DNA of 64,000 nucleotides from Haliclystus octoradiatus (lineage: Eukaryota; Cnidaria; Staurozoa; Stauromedusae; Haliclystidae), in NCBI GenBank assembly GCA_916610825.1, contig OU744446.1, forward strand, positions 31,572,445 through 31,636,444. Direction: 5' to 3'. The position numbers and the translations under genes are program-made. Each line of letters begins with the position of its first letter. Within the stretch, counting starts at the first letter, position 1. A model generated the notes under the pieces. The model saw only the letters and a program-made list of their open reading frames with translations. It ran no database searches and had not been told where the DNA came from. Below, piece by piece: positions 33,601 to 45,600 of this stretch.

Positions 33601-36600
33601 TGTGCTGCGACTGCAACTCCATAGTGCCAACGCTCCAGCGCGTGCAACATTGATATCAATTTCAGATGCCATGGAAACTGAGCCACAGTCAAGTAATGAA
33701 ACCTGCAAACAGCAACAGTATAATTACAAAGTTGTTTTCTTTACTCAGCATTCAACACTCAATAGAGAAGGTGATATCCCCTGAAAAAAAATAGTTCATG
33801 AGTTCATAAATGGTTCATGAACTTCTCAAGAATGTTAAATTACCTAATTTTCATGAACGTTTCACAGCAATTAATGAACAATTTATAAATAAAGCATGAA
33901 AAGGTTCATGAAAAAGTAAATGAAACTTGGACCATTTAACATTCATGAACTTATGAACTGTCTTTCACAGGGGAGTAAAGTCAGTAAATTATTATACTTA
34001 CCCTCCCTCTTTAGAATAAAAAGATATTCATATCGAACTAATGATAAATGGTGGTTAATGACAAAAGTTTGTTTGTTTTATTATTACTTATTGCATTGTT
34101 GCTGCTACTGTTGCTGTTTTCATCGTCACCAAAACCTGATGGATTATTATTGGCAGACACCCCCTCCTATAGGGGAGCCATTACTTATTTGGACAAACAA
34201 CAAAGATTCTGAAGCATGGGGTCCTACTGGCCAGAGCGACTGAAACTACTAGTTAGTATGCTGCTGCATTATAAAATTGGTTTATTAGTTTATGTTTATT
34301 TGAAGTACATGAAACGGCAGTAAATCAATAATTTCAATGTCTATAGCGGCAGCACTTTGCCAAGTCTGTTTTGCAGTCGACGTACGCAAATGTTTTCTCC
34401 TCAATCAGCAAATGAACAAAGTCGACGATTATCCAGACGAAAGTAGTAGTATTGAAAATTGAGAAAGCATGCCTGCATTGCTTAGGTCTCTCTCTGTACA
34501 GCAAGCTGCCTTTACACCGTCTAAACCCACAAGCAAGACGGCACACTGCCCTATTTTTTCATTCACCACGCCACCAGTCGAAAAGCACCACAGGGTTAAT
34601 TAATAAGATGACTCATGTCAGGCACGGAGCCTACATGCAGAGCCCGAAGCAACACAGGAAGTGTCCTCCCATGTGCCATTGCCTCAGGGACTTTGGCAAC
34701 AGGCACTTGAGGATTTTGATGTGCGTCATTGGCCTCCGTTCATTCTACGATAGAGCCCTTTGTTGCTTTCTTGTGCTGTTTGTGGTGTCTATTGATATTG
34801 GTGGGTCGCGTGGAAAGCTTGTAAAAAAGTTTGTGATTTTAAGAATTTTAAAATATCAATTAAAAATCCATTTTACTCGCTTCGCAATTTTTAAGCTTCG
34901 CTTAACCCCTGAAGCGCAAGAATATCACGTTAACAGAAATGTTCAATATGTATTGAGCACAATTATAAATGAACCTGATGACGATCATAGAGGTGATATC
35001 CCCTGCGAAAAACAGTTCAGGAGTTTATGAACAGTTCATGAACATTAAATGGCCCCAATTTACATGAACTGTTAATGAACAGTTCAGGAACAGTTCAGGA
35101 ACAGTCCAGGAACAGTTCAGGAAAATTTGGGGTCATTTAATTTTCATGACTTGCTCATGAACTCCTGAACTGTTTTTCGCGAGGGTATGTTTGAATTAAC
35201 AAAAGTATTAGTATCAATGTTGATATTGAATTGTAAAACGTGCTTAACTCTCCATGTGAACGGTTCATGGAACGGTTCATGAACAGTTTTTAATATTTAA
35301 TAGGTTCTAGTAAAATAGTTTTTAGTAATTTCAAAAATAACGTTCATTAATAATTCACAGGGCCTATGCAGGGGATGTTTGACCTACCAGCTTTTTTATT
35401 CCACCATGCTGTCTAACTGTTCTTCTAGCTCTCTTAAATTTAGCCACATGGGCAATTGTCTCAGCAGCCAGGCAATGTAACTGTTTATCGGGTGATACTA
35501 AAATCTTAACCATAGTCTGTAAGCCCCCAAGATCAGCAATTGCTTTACGGATTTGTAAATTCAGTGAGATCTCTTTCAATATTTTCAATGCACCAATCTA
35601 TTAAACAACAACATAATAAACAGGATAAATATTTACAGTTCAATCTGAAACAATGTAAAGCCTGTGTCTAGCTTGAAAACGTGAAACCACGTCTTGATAA
35701 ATTGGTCATTATAGAAAAGTGACCTTTACATACTTGCATTGGTTTAATATAATAATATGTTTACATATTACTAAAGTGAAAACGTTATACGGCCCTGCGA
35801 AAAACAGTTCAGGAGTTCATGAACAGTTCATGAATGTTAAATGGCTCCAATTTCCTGAACAGTTCATGAACATTACATGGCTCCAATTTTCTTGAACAGT
35901 TCATGAACCCTCACAGACAGTTCATGAACAGTTCATGAACATTTCATGAAAATTTTGGGCCATTTAACGTTCATGAATTGTTCATGAACTGTTCATGAAC
36001 TCCTGAACTGTTTTCGCTGGGGTGGTTATACAGGTGGTTGCTATATAGAGTTGATTGTTATAGCATGTTTTGATTGTACCTTGCATTTGACATCTTTTGT
36101 TTCCAGTAGATTAATAAGTGTCTCTAAACCACCAACATCTCTGATAGCAAACTGACACGTTTCTTCTGTTAACTGGAAATCTCTTAATGCACACAATGCA
36201 ATCACTGTGGCTGTTTGAAAGCCACTCTGGAACAAATAAAATTAAACAACTTAGAATCAAATCAAGCCTAGTTCATTATCAAATGCCCCTAATATTTCTA
36301 TTTGCTATTGAAATTGACCTCAGTCGGCCTGTTCTAGTTTCATAGCAGACGATTATACACATATCTCGCTACAGCTGAATATTGGAAATGGAATGAAATT
36401 GATTATAAAAAGATGACAAATGAATAAATCTATGTAGCATATACCCTGTAAGCTCATGAAGTTACAAGGCCCAATCTTCATTAACAGTTCAAGAAAAATG
36501 CATGAAAATAGGCCATTTAACGTTCATAAACAATTCATAAACTATTCATAAACTATTCATGAACTATTCATGAACTATTCACAAGGTGGTCACAAACAGT

Positions 36601-39600
36601 GAATGTTTGTAAGGTTCATAGACTGCTCATGAATCATTCATGAACTCAATGAATTTCCACAGTGATTGTACACATGAAAATAATCAAAAGCAATGTGTGA
36701 GTTGTTGAAGTGGCATACCTTGAGATATTTCACTAATTTTTGAATTTGCCAATATTCAGAAGGCAAATCTGCATTAGATTCCTACGGAAAGATATAAAAT
36801 ATAGAAAATATTAAAAAAAAAGAAAATATGACAATAAGTGCTAGTCATATAATGTGAGGTAAACCAGGCATATATCTCTGCTACCTGTCTTCTCTCTTGG
36901 TTTTCTTCTTCTTCCTCGCTTTCAGATGAACTATCACTCATTGCTTTATTATCATGGCAGCTTGGATTATTCTTTCTGTGATTTGGTCTGTATGGCAGAG
37001 AACAGAGCAAAATTGAGAATCACGTTGCGGATTGTGACAGTATTAGAATTAGAAGGTTGATTTTACTTTTTAATGAACCATGAACAATTTATGAACTTCT
37101 AAATAGTTCATGAGCTCACAAAATTGACGAGTTCTTGAATAGTTTATGAACTTCATGAACAAATAGTTTAAAAATCCATGAACGTAGAAGGCACACTTTT
37201 TGTGAAGTTTTCATGTTTCCCATATACTTAATAAATTATTGAGTCCATGAAATGTTCGAAATGATCTTCATAAACTATTTATTAACCTTTGAAATGTTCA
37301 TAAACTGCTATTTAAATTTCCGAGAATTCATAAAAAAACCGTTCTGACGAGCACCTTATACATGTTAACAGTTCACAAACACCTTGTGAACAGCATGTTA
37401 GTTAGTGAATAATTCATTATTGAGCAGTTCATAAAGTGCACAAACGTAGAATGGTCTGTTTTCATAAACATTTTCACAAATCCTTCAATCGTAAACTGAA
37501 CAATTCATGAAAATTGGGATGTTTATAAACGTTCATGAACTTTATATAATAACCCAAAATTTTCATGAACTGTCTGTGAGGGTTCATGAACAGTTCATGA
37601 GCGTTAAATAGCCCCAAATTTTCATGAACTGTTTTTAACTGTCCATGAACTGTCCTTGAGGGAACATTAAATAGACTCAAATTTTCATGAACTGTTTTTG
37701 AACTGTCCATGAACTGTCTGTGAGGGTCCATGAACAGTTCATGAACGTTAAATAGCCCCAAATTTTCATGAACTGTTTTTAACTGTCCATGAACTGTCCG
37801 TGAGGGTTCATGAACAGTCCATGAACGTTAAATAGTCCCAAATTTTCATGAACTGTTTTTGCTTTGAACTGTCCATGAACTGTCCGTGAGGGTTCATGAA
37901 CAGTTCATGAATGTTACATAACCCCAAATTTTCATGTTCTGTTTTTGAACTGTCCATGAACTGTCCGTGAGGGTTCGTGAACAGTTCATGAACGTTAAAT
38001 AGACCCAAATTTTCATGAAATGTTTTTGAACTGTCCATGAACTGTCTGTGAGGGTTCAAGAACAGTTCATGAACGTTAAATAGCCCCAAATTTTCATGAA
38101 CTGTCAATGAACTATCCATGAGGGTTCATGAACAGTTCATGAATGTTAAATAGCCCCAAGTTTTCATGACCTGTTTTCAACTGTCCATGAACTGTCGTTG
38201 AGGGTTCAAGAACTGTTCATGAACTCCTGAAATGTTTCTCGCAGGGCTGTACCTTGATTTGAGTTTCATTGGTTTCTTCTTCTTGCTCTTTTGATTAGTG
38301 TTATCATTCTTATCATTTAATGATGTTATCCTACAATAGTTGAAATGACCTAGCTTCAATTCAATCTGCAATTCCACATCATAGTAATCTATGAGAATTG
38401 AGAACGCCTCAAACATGTGCTAATAATCAAATCAAAATGTATTTTTTGATTTATGTCTGTACCGGTACTGGATAACAAATGACATGATATATATAATCTA
38501 GGTACTCTAATTTATAATAATGATATGCCCATATCATATATGTTAAAATTAAAGAGAGATGATATTAGGGTTTATTAATATAATATTTAGTCTGAGCTCT
38601 TTGATATAATAGACACAAATGTACAACAACACAACGAGGGGTTAAAAAGAATGCCAGCTTAAGAATAGGTCTACATGGAAGGATAAACAATAAAAGAGCA
38701 TGTAGTTATGCTATAGTTGAACTTTCTCAATATCCATTGATGAAAAAGGGGACATTATGCAAGGTGGGATATTAAGCTAGGTAGAATTATGAGAATTTGT
38801 ATGGAGAATTGAATGAAACCACTACATATCCACAAGATATTTCCTCAAAGCTTTTTTCTTAGCAAATCTTCAATTTGAATGTAATTGAGTCATTAAATTC
38901 GAGTGGAATGAAAAACTACTGAATAACTAATGATAATCTAACTCCTACCTGCATGAGTCTAAATTTTGAACTAAATCAGTTGTTGGTGTGAGCCTTGAGT
39001 TTGCTTGCGCATGCTTGGCTTTTCCTTTTGTAGTCTTCCCAACTGACTTGACGGTATCTCTGTGTCAAAAGAGTTAGAATAAGAAAAGGTCACAAGATGA
39101 ATGTATTTTACAAATATAGTTGCAACACTACTATCGATTGTGTATGATAATTATTTGCTTTGCCTAATCCTAAATTGAGAAAAGCTCAACCCCTGCCAAA
39201 ACAGTTCAGGAGTTCATGAACGTTAAATGTCCCCAAATTTTCATGAACTGTTCATGAACTGTCTGTGATAGTTCATGAACTGTTCATTTACAGTTCATGA
39301 ACAGTTCATGAATAGTTAGGGAAAATTGAAGCCATTGAAAGTTCATGAACTGCTCATGAACTCCTGAGCTGTTTTTTGCAGGGGAAGGTCTTATGAATAA
39401 CTTCAGTTCAGGTTTTCTTTTGCAAATTGCTGGCTTACCGATTTTGAAATTCCAAATGATAAACCATTGTTGTAGAGTAGATAATAAATATTGACTACCG
39501 GTACTTTGCCAATCAGAATATTTTGTTTTATTTATAATTATGGAGATAAAATTCAGATGATGCAATGTGTTCCAACTAATGTCTAATTAAGCAGTGCGAT

Positions 39601-42600
39601 TCAGTCTTGTGAAATTCCTTCTTAATCCTTGTTAAGCAAGTTTGAATAATTAAAATTTGGATATAAGTTTAATGAAAAGCGTTGCCAGCTTCGATTTAAA
39701 ACAAAATTGGTTATACAGTCAAAATTGCCTCTGGACAGGAATAAAAAGTCGTAAATTATCAAGTGAGATAGGATACTAATAGAGGTAGAAATATGAGAGT
39801 TTGTATGAATAATAAAAAATAGAAATCAGTTGTATGTAGGGGTATTAAGATTAAGCAAGGTGGGACATTAAAAAGGGGGTATTAAATGAGTTTGACTGTA
39901 CAGCATAGCATCAACAACAGCTTCTGCTTAGATTCAATTGCTATGTTGGTCAATTACTAAAGTTCATATTTGAAATCAGTGATGAAATTCAGAAAATTTA
40001 AAAATAACATACTTAGTAGTGGGTCTTTCCTTATCAGCAGCAACAGCACTTGCTTCAGTTTCTTGTCCATTTGTTGTTGGAGCGTTTGTTCCATTTTCAC
40101 CATTTTTCAGAGAACATTGCTCATCAGGTTCAGAATTACATGTAAATTCCTAAAATTTAATAGAAAAAAACATTATATGCTATGTGTTCTTGAGGTAGGG
40201 ATCAGGTAGGGGTGTGTGATTTATATGTTTAGATATATTGCGGTGTGTTGTCCCTTTCTGTGATTATAGCCATGATGTAAACTTGTGGAGTCTGTCAGCT
40301 GATTATGGTATCATACGTCAGCGATGATTGTAATTATATAAACATAATTTGAAATCATGTCAACACACTCGCAATTTGAGTTCTCAGATTAATCAGTGAT
40401 GACATTTACTTGATAAACTACTGTGTATTTTATGTCTCCCTCACATCGACTATAGTCTTACAGATAATTAAACAACTCTTTCATTTAATTGTCGTCTATT
40501 ACCTCAGAATCTCCTGTTTCCCAAACCATACTAAATATTTGCAGACAAACTTAAAATGTGGATTCTGGCAAGAACTATCACATCTAAGCAAGATCAAGTC
40601 AACATACAGTTTAGAAAGGTGTGCGACTGTGCGTGAATCCTACAAACTAGCAGCTTGAACATTTGAAATCGTTTTGAAAGGAAAACTGGTTGAAGGACAG
40701 AAATATTTTGTTGGCTGATAGTCATGAAATAAAGTACCTTGGCAGAGATAAAGGTAAGAAATGTGTTACTCTTCTTTTTCAGCAACTCTGATAATGATTT
40801 AAATAATTCTCCATGCTGTTCATAGTTCAGTTCACCATTTCCTTGTCTTCCACCATTTTGAAAATATCCATCATTACAAGCCGTTATTGAAATCTCCTCT
40901 CCTTCTTCTGTTTTCACTTCAATATATGCAATGTCACCGTTTGCTTGTCTCCATGGTGGAGCACGACAGCCAGTGTTAAATTTGTATTCTAAGTATAACA
41001 TAAACCATATTGCACACAATGAGAATGGAGTACACATACTAAACACTTAGCAAAGGATATACAGTCATGGTGAACAATAGATATAAGATAATCCACTAAA
41101 TTTCAGATTGAAAGATAGCGACAAAAAGCTACAAGTAGTGATTGTTGAAACATTTTTGGTATTACTCATTATACTATCGTCAGTTCAAAAGAAATAAAAT
41201 ATTAATTTAGAAATTATTTACAGGCTAAGGATATGAAAACTTGATACATTCTAATTCTAATTTTTTAGATCCTTAGCCTATAAATAATTTGTAAATCAAT
41301 ATTTTATTTCTTTTGAACTGACAATGGTATAATGAATAATACCAAAAAATTTTCAACACTTGTAGTTTTAGTCGCTATCTTTCATTCTGAAATGTTTTAC
41401 GAAGAAACTTTTGAACAATCCACTTCAATTGTTAGAAAAGGCAAAAGTTGTATGACATGTTTTTGTATATGTTTGATGTCTCAGTAGTTCACATGAATCA
41501 GCACATCTAGATTCAAAAATACTACAGAATATCATTTTTGACCGTATCTGGATTAGATCTTGGTCACAATGTCAGTCAAATTGTAGAGTTCTGAACTGTT
41601 ATTGAACCACCTGAACTATTCATGAACAGTTCATGAACTTCATGAGCATTCAATAAGGGGTTCAAGAAAATGTTATAAACAACTCATAAACAGTCTATGA
41701 AGAGTTCATGAACTTTACAAACATTCATTAAGGGGTCCATGAAAATGCTATAATGAGTTCATAAACAGTTCATGAGCGGTTCATGAACAACGTTGAATGT
41801 TCTCTTTCTCATAGAGTTTTTAGTAGACTGTTCATGAAAATTGAGCCATTTAAAGTCCATGAACTTTTTTTACAAGAGCAATCAACAGAAAATCATTTTC
41901 ATTTGAATGGTACCAAATAACGGTAGTGAAGATTGTGTTTCAACATAGGTTATACTTTATCTTTTGTAAACTTGGTAATATTCAGCTGCCGATAAAATTT
42001 GTATACAAAACATGATCCATTTTTCATTCCTGTTTCAAAGTTCATTTTTGTTATTAAAATTGAAATTGAATTTGATCTCACAAAAATGTTGTGTAAATGT
42101 TGTAGAACAATCTACTTTGATTTCATTATTGCTGAAAGTGACTTATATTGTAGTTGAATTAACAAAAAAAAAAGCAGTTAGAAAATTTATGATATCGATC
42201 AGCATACGTTCAAAATACTGTGCAAAATGAGGAAAGGTCCACGTCAGCAAGCCCTCTTTTGAATAAATAGAGGCTTTTAGATGTTGCTAATGATTCAGGC
42301 AGAGAGTTCCACCAGGGGATTACTCTGTAACAGAACTGATTTCTTGTACAATGGCGTAAGCGTCAACGAATGCGAACGCAAGGAATATTTGTTATTTTCT
42401 AATTTAAAAAGTTCATTAAAAGGAACGTCGTAATTTGGTACACAATTTTATAAAGCATGAGTTTTGAAATGATGAAACAGTTTAAATAATAATTCCTAAT
42501 TACCTGATGCCCAAACAAGATTTTTCAAACAATGATGTGGAGCATATCCACAGAACTCTTGTAAAGCATCAAATTCATTCTGCAAGAAACAAAATGTAAG

Positions 42601-45600
42601 TATGTAAATATAGATTATTTGTCATTTATTTTTTATTAAAATGTATTGACTATTATGTATAATCATTTTATTTGCATTAATTTAATATGTTAATTTGTTT
42701 TTAGAAACTGTTTCATTTGAGAGACTGATAATAGATATTTGAAAAAGATTACAGTGGTTTACATTGTTTTAATAATCATTTAAGATGAACACGAGTCATG
42801 ATTGGTGGATTTGTACCATGTGATTCCAAGTCAAGTCATGACATTATCCATGACATTTCATGGCAACCACTAAAATTATATTGGTTTTCGTTGCTATGTC
42901 GTGCATAGCATTACCTGCAAGGTCTTATCTGGCAGATTTAATTTAACAGATAGAACACATGTTTTGAAAATGACGACAAACTGTGGCAATTTAATGATCT
43001 TTGAGAACAAGAAATTTACCCTGTAAATGTAGATATTACTAATTAATAATATAAACATTTCAAAAGTTTGTAAAACTAGAATGTTGAATTCTATGCATTC
43101 TGTGTTGATATTTTGTAATGATGTTTCAGGAATTTTGATGAAAAACTAATGACCCATGAAATTAGAAAAAAATCATTGTTGTATAATACGGTAGTGAAAT
43201 TGATTAGCGACAGCGACAATTGGACTTCCAGGCAAAGATTATGTTACATGATAAAATATTAAATGATTACATCACTATTGTTCGTGGGTAACCAAAGTTT
43301 AGATCCACAAGTTTTTCATTTGTTGTTAAAACTTGTTTATTTAAATTCCGATAACCCATGCATTTCTGAGTCTATTCACCGAGTCAATAGTATGTGTAGA
43401 ACAAGACAAGTTTAATTCTAAATAAATCATTTATCATATTTGGCTGTTAAATTAACTTTATGGTTGTTTGAAACAGAATCTTGCAATGTCTCATTATCAA
43501 TACTAACCTCAACAACAGCAGGTGAAAGCTTTGCATCCCTAGAAAATATGGAAACAAAACTCTTAAAGTGCATATCCCTGAAATCGGGAGAGAAACATGC
43601 TGATTTATATGGAAAAACATTTCTATCCATAAATGTTATTTTTGTGTTTTTGCTTTGCGCGATCATTACTCCCTCCGAAAATGTAGCCAAAGTGACAATA
43701 TTGTGTCTCTCCCTTTTTCACAACCAGTTTATTTTCCATAAGAGCGTTCACACCGTTTTGAGAGACAGAAACATGAAATGTTTAATGCTTTTACTGGTGT
43801 AAATCCAAGAGTGGAAATCCAGGTTCCAGGTGGCGGAGAGAGAGTGAAACACAAAATCGTCACTTTGAATGCATTTTTGGAGGTAGTTGTGCTCGTGCAA
43901 GCAAACACACAAGAACAACATGTACTTTTCATGAATAGTTCATGAACTATTCATTGGCTTTACTGAAAAATTGCATGAAAACTGTTGTATTTCCCTTCGC
44001 GAAAAATAGTTCATAAGTCCATGGACAGTCCATGAATGTTAAATGGCCCAAATTTATTGAACTGTGCATGAACAGTTTGTGAACAATTCCACACAAACAT
44101 ATGCCATTTAACGTTCACGAACTAGTGTTCATAATGTGTTCATTAACTGTTCATGAACTTCCTAAACAGCTCATGAGTTTGTCAACAGTTTATGAACTCA
44201 ACATATTGTTTTGCAAAGGGGTTCAAGTTGGGGTTCAAGTTTATGAACTTATTTCTCAGGGGTTATGCTGAATAGGCTCGGACATGCCGCTACATACTAT
44301 CATTATTTGTGGTGCCTCGTTTATGTGTAGCCTCATTATTACCACTATAAATACCTTGATAATCTTTAGATGTTTGAGTCTTAATCTTGTATGTACGCTA
44401 ACGCTATCAATTGAATTATAATGAATTGCAGTTTATACTTTGTTGTCAGTTATTGAGTCACAACATTGGCGCAGTTGATGTCGCACCTGACTTGGTTTTT
44501 TTTTTTAATATCATTATAAATTTTTTGTTATATAATTATGGCAGGATTTCGAGGGAGATTGCCCTCAGAGTTTGACCCTACTCAACTAAATGCGTACGAT
44601 AAATATATTAAATGGAGATCTGCTTTTGAAAATTATGTTTTAGCAACAGATATTGATTTAAAAACTCCACGAAAGCAACTAGCGATATTATATAATGTTG
44701 CGGGAGAAGAATTTAGGCAATTCTGTAAAAAGAACTGCAAGTTTACTATTGACACACCAGAAAATGTGGAAAATGTTTTAATAGAAATGGGAAATATACT
44801 CAAACCTCAACGACGACATCTACAATATCGTTGCAAACTACTCGATTCCAAGCAAGGAACTGATCAATCGATTAACGAATTTTTACAAGCTTTACGAACA
44901 GCTTACGAAGAGTCTGGCTATACAGATCATAACTTGAACGGAGAATTATTAATACGGGACTTATTAATTAGAGGTATCAGAAATGAAGATGCAAAGCGGT
45001 TAATATTGCAACAAGATATCGATAAATTGACTATTACTGATTGTACCAATTTGATATCAACATTTGAGACTGTAATGATGAATAATCCGACAAGTAGTAC
45101 AATAGAAGGTGCTGCAAGTGCAATTACTTACGACGACTGTAAATTTTGTGGTCGGTCACATGGTAAGGGAAATTGTCCCGCTTTTGGAAAGACATGTAAT
45201 AAATGTCAGGCTAAGAACCATTTTGCAAACAAATGTAACAACTTCAAGAAGGATAAAAGCTCTACAGAAAAGAAATATAAAAAGTATAGCAAGAAAAATA
45301 CGAAGGAGAAATTAGCTGCTGTTAATTTGGACAACGAAAGTGACTCATCGTCAGAAGAGTCCGCATGTGTTTCAGACATTTCATTCGCTGTTGATGATAT
45401 TAAAGACAATATTACTGGTAAGAGATTGTATGTAAACCTGTATTGTGCTGGCGAAGCATTGAAATTTCTTATTGATCCTGGGGCGACATCAACCATGGTC
45501 CCGGAGGGTTATTTACGTCAGGCAAAGGATTATAAGCCATTAAAAAACAATTATGTGCGTCCGTGGAACAGTAAGCCAATAAAGATTAGTGCTTCTGGCA

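Noticed and set aside
37474..38119. Minus-strand ORFs with a repeated [24 protein letters not shown] unit
   Set aside because: They are readings of the 81-bp TTCATGAA tandem array within an ODAD2 intron; they have no splice logic and break wherever a unit is shortened.
38331..38416. Extension of ODAD2 exon 38253-38330 upstream to an ATG ([15 protein letters not shown])
   Set aside because: The extended exon starts in the wrong phase for the preceding exon 39059-38949; the acceptor TTGTAG at 38331-38332 joins in phase.
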